From Lytechinus pictus (lineage: Eukaryota; Echinodermata; Echinoidea; Temnopleuroida; Toxopneustidae), in assembly GCF_037042905.1 (NCBI RefSeq), contig NC_087252.1, positions 30,505,994 through 30,569,993 on the forward strand: a stretch of 64,000 bases of DNA, written 5' to 3'. How positions within the stretch are numbered: the first letter of the stretch is position 1; each line of letters starts with the position of its first letter. The position numbers and the translations under genes are program-made. Under the pieces are notes generated by a model. The model was not told the DNA's origin, did not search any database, and worked only from the letters and a program-made list of their open reading frames with translations. Of this stretch, positions 50,001-56,870 are shown piece by piece.

Positions 50001-53000
50001 ATGATTTTGGTGTCTAGACCATGGTTTCAATTGTCAAATAATAGATTGGGACAAGTTACAAGGACAGTCAGTGGTCCAGTATGTTCAAAAATCCAAGATG
50101 GCTTCCAAGAATGGAGTAAAAAATGCTGTTGCTACTTTAAAAAAACCCAACAAAGTTTGTTCAATATTCGGGAATATGATTTGTTGTGCCTATACCATGG
50201 TTAAATGGGTCAAATAATAAATTGGGATAAGTTACAAGAACGATTGGTGGTCAAGTATGTCCAAAAGTCCACGGTGGCTTAAAAAATAGTATCAATTAGC
50301 CGCGATGGTATTTAAAAATGGACATAGTTCATGTTTTATTCGTCAAGGGCATATGATTTTGTTGCCTATATCATGGTTTCAAAAGGCAGAAAATTACTTA
50401 CAAGGACAGTCAGTGGTCCAGTATGTCGAAAATACAAGATGGCTTCCAAAAATCGGAGTCTAAATGACTGCTGTTACTTTTAAAATGGACATAGTTCATT
50501 TAAAATCCACCTAGGAGATATGATTTCGGTGTCCACACTATGGTTTCATGGTTAAAATAATACGTTTGGACTGGTTACATTGATATGCAGTTGTCCAGTT
50601 CGCCTAAAACACAAGAGGGTTTTTAAAGGAATCTAAAACGACTCATATCATTCAATAGTGGTCAGAGTTCTACAATATTCATCTGCAAGAAATAATGTTG
50701 GTGTCCAAATTGTGGTATGAAGGGTCAAATGATACATTCGGACAAGTAAACAGGATGGTTAGTACTCCATTTTGTCAAATAATCCATGATGGATTCTAAA
50801 ATTTCATCAAAATGGGTGCTGTTACCAACTCATTAAACAATATGATAACTTGTCCCCATGCATTTAAGTGTAGGCACCAAGATTATTTCTAGCAGGTAGA
50901 TATTTTATGTAAAAGTAGTCACTTTAGAACACATTTTTTAAGCCAACTTGGATTTTAAGGCAAAATGGATAGCTGCATATCATGGTAACCAGTCCCAAAG
51001 TATTGTTTGGCCCTTGAAACCCTAGTGTAGACACCAAAATAATATCCCCATGGTGTATTTATAATGTTCTACATCCACTTTTAAGTAACAGCAGTCATTT
51101 AAGACCCCTATTTTTAAATCCATCTTTGATTTTTGGACATACCTGACACCTGACTGTCCTTTCAACTTAACCCAAGGTATTGCTTGACCCTGTAAACTCT
51201 AGTATAGACAGCAAAATCATACCTCCAAAGTGTATTTATAATAAACTATGCATACTTTTAAGTAGCAACAGTCAATTTACACCCCATTTTTTTTAAGTAA
51301 TCTTGGATTTTTTTTTAAACAGACAACTGACTGGTCTTGTAACTTACCCTAGTGTATTACTTGACCCTTCTAAACAATGCTTTTAACACCAAACTCATAT
51401 TCCCCAGACAGATATTAAACAAACTATGTCCTTTTATAAGTAACATCAGACATATTTTTACTCCATTTTTGGAAGCCATCTTGTAATTTTTGACATACTA
51501 GACCACTGACTGCCATTGTCTTGTCCATTTATATAATTTGACCCTTGAAACCATAGTTTAGACACCGAAATCATATCTCACAGCGGATTGAAAATGAGCT
51601 ATGCCACTTTAAAGTATCAACAGCCATTTAAGAATCAAGTTTTGGAAGCCATATTGGATTTTTGGTCATACCAGACCACTGACTGGCCTTAAAACCTGTC
51701 TTAATGTATTATTTTGGCCCTTAAACCAGTGGTTTAGATACCAAAATTGCATCTCCCATGCCGATATGAAATAAGCTATGTCCGCTTTAAGTAGCAGCAG
51801 TCAATTTAGAATCAATTTTTGGAAGCCAACTTAGATTTTTTGACCGACCAGGCCACTGACTTTCCTTGTAACTTACCCTAACGTATTAATTGATCCTTGA
51901 AACTAGTGGTTTAGACACCAAAATCACATTTCCAGGCCGATATGAAAGGAGCTTGATCCGCTTTAAGTATCAGCAGCATATTTCTAATACCATTTTTTGG
52001 ACGCCATCTTCGATTTTTGGACATACCATAGCATTGACTGTCCTTGTAACTTATCCTAATATATTATTTGACCCTTGAAACCAGTGGTTTATACATCAAA
52101 ATCACATATCCAGGCCAAAATGAAATGAGCTTTGTCCGCTTTAAGTATTAGCAGCCGTTTCAGAATCAATTTTTAGAATCCATCTAGGATTTTTGCACAT
52201 ACCAGACCACTGACTTTCCTTGTAACTTGCCCCAATGTATTATTTGACCCATTTAACCATGGTATAGACACAAAAATCATATTTCTGGACATTGAGCAAA
52301 CTATGTCGGGTTTTTTTAAGTAGCAACAGCAATTTTCGACTCCATTTTTGGAAGCCATCTTGGATTTTTGAACATACTACTCCACTGACTGTCCTTGTAA
52401 CTTATCCCAATGTCTTATTTGACCATTGAAATCATGGTCTTGACACCAAAATCATTATGTCCCAGGCGGATATAAAATGAACTATGTCCATTTTAATTAT
52501 CAACAGCCATTTTAAACTCATTTTTTGGAAGCCTTCTTGGATTTTTGGACACACTCGACCACTGGCTGTCCTTGTAACTTGTTTCAATGTACTATTTCAC
52601 CTTTAAAACCATTAAATAAAAAACTAATTTAGATTAATTGTGGATTTTCAGCCTACGGCAGCCATTTTGGGCGCCATCTTGGATTTGCCTGGTACACTGG
52701 AGGGCTCATAATGCATCCTAGCCTAAATCAATGTTTGTACCCCAGACCATGGAATATGAACCGAAATAGTATTCTAGGGTGGATAATGTGTCAGTTGTAT
52801 CCATTTTCAGTGAATGGCGGCCATTTTGGACGCCATCTTGAAAATAACCACTTTCCCGGATGCGGATTTTGGTAGATTTTTAGTATGTTATTCCTGAGGT
52901 CAAATAGTACAAAATACCGTTGAAAAATCATTTGTTGCAATTTGTTCCGGGTAAGGCTATTTTTGGTCGTATATTGACCCGTCTAAGGAGCGCCTTGAGC

Positions 53001-56000
53001 ACCTAACAAGGTGGATATGTGCGCAATATAAATACCCTATATTATTAATATTCTACTCAAGAAGTGTGGAAAATACAATGATACAATGAGGAATGTAAAC
53101 TGGCGCTGTCGCCCTGTTTATGAAAATGTTACTTAAAATGCTGAGTAGTACTTCGGTCACATTTGCTCTACGGTTGCCGTACGGCGAGTCGAAAACAGCC
53201 GTTTAATTAATTTTTATTCAAACCATCTATATGTAGCTCGTACAAAAATATGTTAAAACGGCTGTTTTCGACTCGCCGTACGGCCGCCGTAGAGCAAATG
53301 TGACCGAGGTATAAGCTCTAGGTTGTAATTCGAAGATATGATCACCCGTTTAAATGTCGGTTTGTTCAGGCATGTCAGGTCGAACTACATGTCCCCATGC
53401 ATGCAGCCGCATTGGAGTATCTTTTTCATGTTTTAAGAGCTCTGAACCACAAGTTATTGACCGAAACCACTAATGCATTCTTACGTGCCAAAGAACGACA
53501 TTTAAATAATACCCTCGAATGCATTCAGGAGGCATGCCTCACTTCCAAAGAAGGTTTCTGACATGTTCGCTGTCCATCATGACCCCGGGTGGGGCACTCG
53601 ACCAAAAAAGTGGTAGGTATGTGCCGCGGGCAAGACAAAAACCGGGGGCCTTGGAGCGGACTTATTGTAAAAAGGAGGGTCCTCGGAACGGGCTTCGGAA
53701 ATACAAATGTTTGTGAAAACGGGGGTCCTTGGAACGGGTCGCCTGCATGTGCATCCCTATGGAACGGGCATACATGTATGCAGCTAGCCCAGCGGCACGG
53801 GCGCCGGTGCGCTCGCGAAGAGGCGATGGTCGGACAGCGCTCTGCTGCCGCTTTTCTCCAAAATTGCAGCTCATTGTGGCGTATCAATGCGACCGGACCG
53901 GCGTAACGTAAAATATGCGAAGCTTTGAAGCGGATTTCTTTCTTCCTTTTTCTCGATAAGAAGAAAATGCTATGCTTCGGAGCGGCTTTCTTAGTACTTT
54001 TTCTCAATAAGATGAAAATGCTATGCCCTGGAACGGAAATCTGAGTGTAAAAATGGGGGTCCCCTCCGCGGCACATACCCACTATGGATTATATACTGAG
54101 TGCCCCCCCCCCCGGGGTTCTTGACATTGGATTCGTTGTGGTTTTGGTTGTACTTTTGCTGCTTAAGCCCACGTGCCGACAATTTACATAACAGTAAGAT
54201 TTTCATAAACAAGGAGCAAACAAATCAATGATACTATAGGTGTTAAGAAAATAATACCGACTTTACACAACAGTAAGCAAAATTTCGCCAATAATTGTGC
54301 AATTTTTTTTATTCGTAAAGTGGGTGATTCTCAAAAGTTCAGTAGAACCCCAACATGACCGTAAAGTTGGGTGTTTATGCGATGTGTGCTTTTTTTAAGT
54401 TGCCGTATAAGGTGTCTACTTCAAGAAACCGACGGGTACCACCTGGGCACGCTTGGGCATTTTTTTTCATTAACGTTATAAGCCACGCCCACTTTTTCAC
54501 ATACCTCTTAAATATGACTTTCGTATTTTACGATATAAACAAATCATGTTTGGCTTCATATCAAAGTTAATAAAAATCAAATGCCAATGTATCGACAACT
54601 GCGCGTTTAGATTACGCATAGTTTAGTTAAACGTTAGTTTAGGTCATAAAGGTCAAATTGTATTAGGGCCTAGTAAAACATTTAATGCGGAACATGTTGG
54701 CCCGTATTCAGATAGCCTGGTTTAACTTACCCCTAGTCCAAGTTAAACCCCCATATTTAAACCTAGGTTTAAGTTTCGCATTCTGATAGCAAGGTTTAAG
54801 TTAACCCTGGTCTAAGTGTGGTAATAAATCCTCAAAAAGATAAAAACGGGCAGAGGGTAATTTAAGCCTTGGTTAAAATCCAACAATTCATGGCAAACAA
54901 TTTTTAGAATGTATGCCTATATTGCATTTCGAGCTACTTCAGTTTTAACCGATTATCATGAAATTGGTTTTGGGCCAGTAAGGAGGTGAAATACTTTTTT
55001 CTTTTCCGGTAATTGTGTTGCCATGGTAATGGTATATTATGGCAAAAATTATGTATAAATCTTGCACTTCCAACTATTTCCTAAGTTTTTAACCAATTCT
55101 CGTGAAATTTGGAACAGACATAAGTCCTAATGTGAAGATATGCAAAAAAGGGTAAGAACACACAATGTGTTCTTTCCCTTTTTTGGCCAAAACGATGCTT
55201 AATTTTTTTCTTGTCATCTATTAAGGCTGATAACTGTATCGTATCATATATAACAAAATGAGTCAGTTTGGTTCATTCTCTGTGCTTGGAGGGAATATCA
55301 AATACTTGAATAGTAAATATATGATGGACCCTAGACTGATAAATAGGCAGTGGAATAAGGTTCAATGCAACTTTGCTAATGTGGATCGCAAGGTTGAGCA
55401 AATTAGGGAACTCATTACAATGAGGGATGTATCTTGTTTAACTGAAAGTGAATTGAAGGAACTGATTGGCTCTCTGTGCCTACAGGTATATTAATTCCTG
55501 GTCCCGAGCAGCTCGTTTTTTTTTTGAATGGATGTGTTAAAGTGTATTTTTTTTATATATTGAATATGTTTGTTTTGTAAATTGGAAAACATGTTTTTTA
55601 TGTATATGTGCATCTTTATGCGAATAAAGAAGACTTTTGATTGAATTGAATATTTTATGCTTATATAAAAAAATTGCGCTGCCATGGTAACAACATATTA
55701 AATAACGAAAATTAGGTGATTTTTTTTTTCTACACTACCTTATCATTTCTCAACCATTTCTCATGATATTTGGCACAGACATCAGTCTTGCATGTGTCGG
55801 AAATGGTGTTGCCATGGTATCGGTATATCATGGCAAAAAGTATGAAAAAAATCTTGCCGTTCTCTTGTCTTTCATAGAAGTTTTAAAGTATGGAACAGAT
55901 GGAAAATCACTTAAGTTATTACCAAATGAAGAGCGTAACAGGGCCAGCGCACTCTAAGCGGTAACAATGTTTATCTGCGGTCAGTACAGCTTGATACTTT

Positions 56001-56393
56001 TTCTGACGTAATATGTACATCCGTTTAAGAACAAGTTTGTTTTCCATAATCATTCCACTGCAACTGACAAACCACCTTTCTAAAACAAAGTGAAAACATA
56101 TTTTAATTAATTGCAGCAATTTTGTTTCTTCTCTGGAATTTACAAATTTCAACAAGAAAAGACCTGCAAAGTTGCCTCGCTCAACGATAAATCTAAAACT
56201 TTTCACCTACCAATTTCTGACTGCGATATTGAATATTACTATCTGAATATGATTAGTAATTGCAAGTAATTTAACCTTACGTGATAAATCGTATAGAGAG
56301 GCGTATTCTGATCACATACATGCACTTACCTAATTTGATGAGATGAGATAAGTAGACGAGAACCAGAATCTGGCAAAATCCACTTCGCGCCAT
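20272..56393 (-). CDS. Secreted six-bladed YWTD-like propeller + HYR domain, GPI-anchored; 7 exons
   Basis: Exons, in transcript order: 56393-56330, 42947-42690, 41106-40926, 33311-33169, 31412-31122, 28201-27929, 20420-20272. All have GT-AG introns and matching phases (1,1,2,1,1,1), giving 1359 nt, 452 residues. Residues 1-21 are a signal peptide (MARSGFCQILVLVYLSHLIK). Residues about 30-310 hold six propeller strands spaced 42-49 residues apart: SIFFAP (35), RKVYW (77), HFYFTD (120), FLYYTS (169), RLYYYKD (217) and KLFFIR (259), each after a D-x-hydrophobic turn such as DYDPVDRKVYW, as in LDL-receptor class B repeats. Residues about 318-399 form a HYR domain (DCPMDFSVP at the start, cysteines 324, 356, 392). 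Residues 405-435 are a Ser/Thr/Pro/Gly-rich stalk; 436-452 are hydrophobic and fit a GPI signal or short anchor. N-glycosylation sites: 314, 335, 338, 370, 377. The role is probably adhesion or ligand binding at the cell surface (inference). More exons between 20420 and 27929 cannot be excluded. Confidence 0.82.
20421..22175. other. Last intron of the propeller-HYR gene, right part
   Basis: AT-rich intron sequence with a palindromic MITE at 21679-21910. Nothing else was recognised except frames without domains. Confidence 0.45.
21679..21910. mobile_element. Palindromic MITE, CACTGC family, copy 2
   Basis: The left end CACTGCAAAAACTCCGGTG matches copy 1 at 2089. The interior shares CACCAGAGAAGT and TCTATATATG. 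The right end (CCAGTGCAG near 21906) is degraded. Confidence 0.7.
22176..24878 (+). pseudogene. LINE reverse transcriptase, broken by two in-frame stops
   Basis: The frame opens at 22176 and stays in one phase to a stop at 24876-24878, interrupted only by TAA at 24033-24035 and TAA at 24525-24527. RT landmarks in the first 619 codons: KKAPGND (about 218), PSNHRGISL (about 276), FVDLRKAFDNV with catalytic Asp (about 355), GVKQGCVISPTLFNLFVND (411) and YADD (454). A C-terminal segment with FCEDCNLNFVGDEFHIIMKC resembles the Cys/His-containing ends of many LINE proteins. The second stop lies in a 39-bp in-frame insertion bounded by two AGGTCCATG copies (24513 and 24552), i.e. a local duplication. 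Otherwise no frameshift is seen, which suggests moderate age. Confidence 0.88.
22176..25317 (+). mobile_element. 5'-truncated non-LTR retrotransposon (LINE)
   Basis: One reverse-transcriptase reading frame, a 3' UTR, AATAAA at 25293-25298 and a 3' tail of TTCAA repeats ending at 25317. No endonuclease domain is visible upstream, so the copy is 5'-truncated, with retroelement sequence starting near 22230. It sits in the last intron of the propeller-HYR gene, antisense to it. Clade not assigned. Confidence 0.85.
25318..25664. other. Intron spacer between two LINEs
   Basis: A short (CA)n tract near 25333 and otherwise unremarkable AT-rich sequence. No feature was recognised. Confidence 0.4.
25665..27350 (-). 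mobile_element. L2/CR1-like LINE fragment (minus), hosting a MITE
   Basis: Read on the minus strand, RT pieces come in order: FGVRGDAFRWFDSY (about 27260), SIYADDIQL with the catalytic pair (about 27070), VVHALISSRLDFCN (about 26700), ITPILNSLHLLPIKDR and the C-terminal ILWNRLPESIKDCVSVESFK (about 26370). The 3' region has GCGCTTTGAGC and GGATTTGGCGCTGTATATA, a tail typical of L2/CR1-type LINEs. A TTAA MITE interrupts the extreme C terminus. Several frameshifts and an internal deletion make it a relic. Confidence 0.75.
25753..26338. mobile_element. TTAA-flanked MITE (GGAGAATGAAAC family), copy 1
   Basis: Inverted ends AGGAGAATGAAAC / GTTTCATTCTCCT are bounded by TTAA at 25753-25756 and 26335-26338. 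The interior shares long identical stretches with copy 2 at 39886-40478 (for example ATTTGAATGTCGAGATCACT). It is inserted in the L2/CR1-like LINE; joining the flanks across one TTAA restores an open LINE C terminus. Confidence 0.85.
27345..27390 (+). mobile_element. Possible tRNA-like SINE head fragment
   Basis: GTGGGTTCGATTTCCAGCCA resembles the B-box region of the SINE at 47396. Only this short piece is present. Confidence 0.35.
27391..27928. other. Intron 6 of the propeller-HYR gene, 5' part
   Basis: AT-rich; no repeat or exon recognised. Confidence 0.4.
27929..28201 (-). CDS. Propeller-HYR gene exon 6 (HYR domain)
   Basis: Acceptor TTTTAACAG|AT and donor G|GTCAGT on the minus strand, phase 1 to phase 1 (273 nt), i.e. 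a cassette-type exon. It encodes IVDCPMDFSVPIASNSTNGT at the start of the HYR fold and ISYEASDLKGDTDICNFMLT at the end, the usual Y-x-A-x-D...C.F.I.V closing pattern. Confidence 0.85.
28381..28797. mobile_element. Short-period palindromic element (TTCGTCTAAT family) with 9-bp target duplication
   Basis: The left half repeats a roughly 19-bp unit like CCATTTCGTCTAAT; the right half carries its inverse, ATTAGACGAAATGG. CCCCTCTAT occurs exactly at 28372-28380 and 28798-28806. Turnover is near 28590. The element is 417 bp and has no coding capacity. Confidence 0.85.
28931..30624. mobile_element. Nested inverted-repeat element with CRE-containing ends
   Basis: Outer inverted match AAAGTTGAATTAAGAAG (28931-28947) and its reverse complement (30608-30624). 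Inner terminal repeats GAGACGGGTGTT...GAGTGTGACGTCACCGG (29105-29141) and the inverse at 30411-30464. A perfect TGACGTCA sits in each inner end (29126-29133 and 30421-30428). Whether the outer and inner pairs belong to one element or two nested ones is open. It hosts the 224-bp hairpin. Confidence 0.6.
29503..29726. mobile_element. 224-bp near-perfect hairpin MITE with 9-bp target duplication
   Basis: Arms 29503-29602 and 29629-29726 are exact inverted copies except for a 2-nt indel (ATATTTTAAAC against ATATTAAAC). The spacer is 26 nt and itself contains CCGAGAAAATTCTCGG. CCCGCTCCG flanks exactly at 29494-29502 and 29727-29735. Long terminal repeats with 9-bp duplication are the signature of Mutator-like (MULE) non-autonomous elements; the assignment is inference. 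Confidence 0.9.
30625..31121. other. Intron 5 of the propeller-HYR gene, 3' part next to exon 5
   Basis: AT-rich sequence without recognised features. Confidence 0.4.
31122..31412 (-). CDS. Propeller-HYR gene exon 5 (propeller blades 5-6)
   Basis: Acceptor CTAACTAG|GC and donor G|GTAAGA on the minus strand, 291 nt, phase 1 to 1. It encodes RLYYYKDSEVLGYTD and later RLDLAKYGSKLFFIRITS, two YWTD-like strands. Confidence 0.85.
31413..32931. other. Intron 4 of the propeller-HYR gene
   Basis: A GC-richer patch at 31490-31790, a perfect hairpin at 32509-32545 and a half-copy of the TTCCGAA family starting at 32932. Otherwise AT-rich. Confidence 0.45.
32509..32545. repeat. Perfect 14-bp hairpin, 9-nt loop
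   Basis: ATGCAGCGCCATTT (32509-32522) and AAATGGCGCTGCAT (32532-32545) are exact inverted copies around GTGGGCCAG. Confidence 0.8.
32932..33056. mobile_element. Half-copy of the TTCCGAA palindromic family (inverted)
   Basis: It begins CATACATTCGTAATTCCGAA, the reverse complement of the right end of the full copies, and runs through about six units before breaking off at TTCGTAATTTG. It lies 113 bp downstream (in transcript sense) of exon 4. Confidence 0.75.
33169..33311 (-). CDS. Propeller-HYR gene exon 4 (propeller blade 4)
   Basis: Acceptor TTCAATTCAG|G and donor A|GTAAGA on the minus strand, 143 nt, entering in phase 2 and leaving in phase 1. It encodes FLYYTSPMSNMLGVYDISAR and one cysteine (FETCLTSG). 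Confidence 0.85.
33549..34043. mobile_element. Short-period palindromic element (TTCCGAA family), copy 2, with 9-bp target duplication
   Basis: Same left end (GGTAACACTTCGTAATTCC), unit and right end (CGAATGTATGC) as copy 1. Flanks GTTTTTAAG (33540-33548) and GTTTTTTAG (34044-34052) are duplicates with one mismatch. Turnover is near 33830. Confidence 0.85.
34150..34300. repeat. Fragment of the GCGCTCGCAT tandem repeat, inverted
   Basis: AATGCAAGCGCGAAGTGAGA (34151) and AATGCGAGTTTGAAGCGCGA (34273) are inverse relatives of the units at 2880-3910. Confidence 0.45.
34327..34939. mobile_element. TTAA-flanked MITE (AGGGGATGGTC family)
   Basis: Inverted ends AGGGGATGGTC / GACCATCCCT lie between TTAA at 34327-34330 and TTAA at 34936-34939. 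The 613-bp interior has inverted halves (AATATTCATTTAATAGGTGG against CCCATAATGAATATTCG). A diverged relative is likely at 43090-43530. Confidence 0.8.
34979..35071. repeat. (TA)n microsatellite with TTTA interruptions
   Basis: About 53 bp of pure TA, a TTTA stretch, then more TA. Confidence 0.9.
37277..37305. repeat. (GTT)n microsatellite
   Basis: About nine GTT units at the turnover of foldback element 3. Confidence 0.85.
38302..38741 (+). mobile_element. L2/CR1-like LINE 3' end
   Basis: An open frame 38302-38622 (106 codons plus stop) encodes the C-terminal LINE block, including VYKIIHGLAPSYL, RYGDRAFSALAPKLWNNLPI and SFKTLLKSYLIKQ. The 3' UTR ends GCGCTATATAAATG followed by (ATT)n to about 38741, the usual L2/CR1 tail. 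It is 5'-truncated and inserted in the right arm of foldback element 3. Confidence 0.85.
39886..40478. mobile_element. TTAA-flanked MITE (GGAGAATGAAAC family), copy 2
   Basis: TTAA at 39886-39889 and 40475-40478 bound inverted ends AGGAGAATGAAAC / GTTTCATTCTCCT. Highly similar to copy 1 (25753-26338) along its whole length. Confidence 0.88.
40926..41106 (-). CDS. Propeller-HYR gene exon 3 (propeller blade 3)
   Basis: Acceptor TTTTTTTCAG|CT and donor GG|GTAAGT on the minus strand, 181 nt, phase 1 in, phase 2 out. It encodes FSIDAVRRHFYFTDSD, a typical YWTD-type strand, and VEVDSITG, which joins FLYYTS of exon 4. Confidence 0.87.
41338..41723. repeat. 386-bp palindrome (small foldback element)
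   Basis: The left arm has GAACTCGACTCGG, CGGCGCATGCATC and GGGGGCTCAAATTAACAAAA; the right arm has their inverse (TTTTGTTAATTTGAGCCCCC and CCGAGTCGAGTTC). The inner arms GGATATCCCGACGGCC and TTAGGATATCTG turn over at CTTCTACAAG (about 41535). An extra left unit at 41296-41335 repeats the inner arm. It lies in intron 2 of the propeller-HYR gene. Confidence 0.8.
42100..42345 (-). mobile_element. MITE with CCCGGGGGG-type ends, copy B (partial)
   Basis: ATGGTCGCGCATGGTATCCA followed by GTCAACGGAAGTG and a C run matches the right end of copy A (16234-16526). The interior AAAATGCTTGTTTAGGGTGC matches inverted. The other end is missing. Confidence 0.6.
42690..42947 (-). CDS. Propeller-HYR gene exon 2 (propeller blades 1-2)
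   Basis: Acceptor AATTTACAG|AC and donor A|GTAAGA on the minus strand, 258 nt, phase 1 to 1. It encodes SIFFAPLPEPENGISIFNGS and IELMDYDPVDRKVYWRNSDA, the clearest LDL-receptor class B match in the gene. Confidence 0.87.
42948..43541. other. Intron 1 of the propeller-HYR gene near exon 2
   Basis: 43090-43530 looks like a decayed relative of the TTAA MITE at 34327-34939 (shared ATCGGACAATAAATACCGAA-like and GTGGACTGATGATTTCAAG-like stretches). The rest is AT-rich. Confidence 0.4.
43542..43912. mobile_element. TTAA-flanked MITE, copy 2 of the 2971-3356 family
   Basis: From AAGATGAAACATGTGTACAA to ACCAATCACTTTAA it follows copy 1 almost base for base. The left TTAA has decayed to TTGA; the right TTAA is at 43909-43912. 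Confidence 0.8.
43913..44439. other. Intron sequence with a GGCCGCCATCTTGG fragment
   Basis: ATGGCCGCCATCTTGGATTT (about 44127) resembles the monomers of foldback element 4, suggesting a fragment of that family. Otherwise unassigned. Confidence 0.35.
44440..47060. repeat. Decayed tandem array, about 180-bp monomer
   Basis: Monomers carry CAAAGTTCATTGACC, TGACCTTTGACCTTGATCAT, and GTTTCATGA...GTCC. They are the same family as the monomers in 18950-19904 but much more diverged, and no terminal repeats were found. Confidence 0.65.
47396..47595 (+). mobile_element. tRNA-derived SINE, best-preserved copy
   Basis: A box TGGCCCAGTGG (47404-47414), B box GGTTCGAATCC (47450-47460), then the body TTCCTTCGGCAAGAG, AAATGGGTACCGGTAGGA and an AAAAAGCCGTGTGCGC end. 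The head folds only loosely as a tRNA and continues into the SINE body, so it is not called a tRNA gene. Confidence 0.8.
47586..49445. mobile_element. Possible 1.86-kb element with CpG-rich ends
   Basis: Left CCCGACGCACGA (47593) and right TCGTGCGTCGCC (49420) are inverted, each followed by a CpG-rich stretch of 300-450 bp and, inward, TTGAAAATTGG-like sequence. The middle (48000-48780) is AT-rich with a roughly 284-bp direct repeat (TTTCTCACATAGACAGTGTAG at 48303, diverged copy near 48588). A frame ending at 47996 reads Ser/Thr-rich (SSTSGQITPSDLNTPTLSG) but has no known domain. Confidence 0.4.
49458..52983. mobile_element. Giant foldback element 4 (3.53 kb palindrome)
   Basis: Ends GACGGGTCAATATA and its inverse lie between TA at 49456-49457 and 52984-52985. 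The outer arms (about 150-250 bp) match closely: GACCCGGAACAAATTGCAAC, TGACCTCAGGAATAACATAC and CCGCATCCGGGAAAGTGG, with inverses at 52830-52970. Inside, monomers of about 175-180 bp with CAAGATGGCTTCCAAAAATG run rightward on the left (about eight) and inverted on the right (about twelve), turning over near 50850. No transposase was seen. Confidence 0.85.
53149..53311. mobile_element. 163-bp MITE with long terminal repeats and TA ends
   Basis: TACTTCGGTCACATTTGCTC on the left and its near-exact inverse on the right (CAAATGTGACCGAGGTA). The arms extend about 55 bp through GTACGGCGAGTCGAAAACAG. TA flanks suggest a Tc1/mariner-type origin. Confidence 0.88.
53581..54120. mobile_element. MITE with GGGGCACTC / GTATGTGCCGCGG ends
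   Basis: The left end has CCCCGGGTGGGGCACTC and GGTATGTGCCGCGG; the right end has the inverse CCGCGGCACATACCC and GAGTGCCCCCCCCCCCGG. The interior repeats GGTCCTTGGAACGGG-type units. The 185-codon minus-strand frame inside is a by-product. Confidence 0.75.
54121..54904. other. Intron sequence with small repeat pieces
   Basis: 54700-54810 has inverted AACTTACCCCTAGTCCAAG / CAAGGTTTAAGTTAACCC motifs, probably a MITE remnant. Nothing else was recognised. Confidence 0.35.
54905..55900. repeat. Tandem array of about 150-bp units, split by a retroelement tail
   Basis: GTTGCCATGGTAATGGTATA, then ATGGCAAAAA, then AACCAATTCTCGTGAAATTT recur near 55017, 55680 and 55810. The break at about 55150-55676 is filled by the retroelement fragment. 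Confidence 0.55.
55258..55646 (+). mobile_element. Retroelement 3' fragment with ORF end, AATAAA and ATTGA tail
   Basis: A 78-codon frame (55258-55494, start MSQFGSFSVL) is followed by a T-rich 3' region, AATAAA at 55623-55628 and a tail GATTGAATTGAAT. The layout resembles the LINE at 22176-25317. The protein piece itself was not recognised. Confidence 0.45.
55901..56329. other. Intron 1 of the propeller-HYR gene next to exon 1
   Basis: AT-rich, no repeat recognised; minus-strand frames have no domain. Confidence 0.4.
56330..56393 (-). CDS. Propeller-HYR gene exon 1 (signal peptide)
   Basis: ATG is the complement of 56391-56393, in context CCAACAATGG. The exon encodes MARSGFCQILVLVYLSHLIK-L and ends G|GTAAGT in phase 1, completing Asp with exon 2. 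The link to exon 2 crosses 13 kb and rests on phase and on the need for a signal peptide. Confidence 0.72.
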
Positions 56394-56569
56394 TGTTGGT
56401 TGGTTGGTATCGGTGATTGATTTCCGTACTACACAGCGTCTTGAATCAAAATGGCCGGGAATTAACCCAGCGGGAGCGAACTCTTTTGGCTACTCAAGCT
56501 TGAAAGAGGTGTTTTGGAGCGTGATTTCTTACGCTTTGTATTTAAAGAGCTCGATTTCAAAATATATAT
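56394..56569 (-). promoter_or_regulatory. Proximal upstream region of the propeller-HYR gene
   Basis: On the minus strand a TATA-like TTTAAATA (complement of 56539-56546) lies about 146 bp before the ATG, which would leave a short 5' UTR. No other promoter element is clear. Confidence 0.3.
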
Positions 56570-56694
56570 ATAGGCGTAAATAATTCAAACATTAACGCTA
56601 GACGTAGCTTCCAAATATCTTCCAAGTATCTCAAGTATCAAAGAGATACTGGAAAGCTACGTCTAGCGTCAATGCTTGAATTATTTACGCCTAT
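56570..56694. repeat. Hairpin upstream of the propeller-HYR gene
   Basis: ATAGGCGTAAATAATTCAA and ACGCTAGACGTAGCTT on the left are mirrored by AAGCTACGTCTAGCGT and TTGAATTATTTACGCCTAT on the right, with about a 40-nt loop. Confidence 0.8.
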
Positions 56695-56811
56695 ATACAT
56701 AGAACCTGACGCGCTGCAGTACACGTTGTGCAAAGGGCCCTCTTCCTTTGTATATATATATATTTATATAACATATATATATATATATATATATATTACA
56801 TATAAATATAT

Positions 56812-56870
<59 letters not shown>

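Noticed and set aside
53525..54082. 185-codon minus-strand gene
   Set aside because: Lies wholly inside the GGGGCACTC MITE, is low-complexity and rich in Pro/Arg/Ser/His, and has no splice or domain support.
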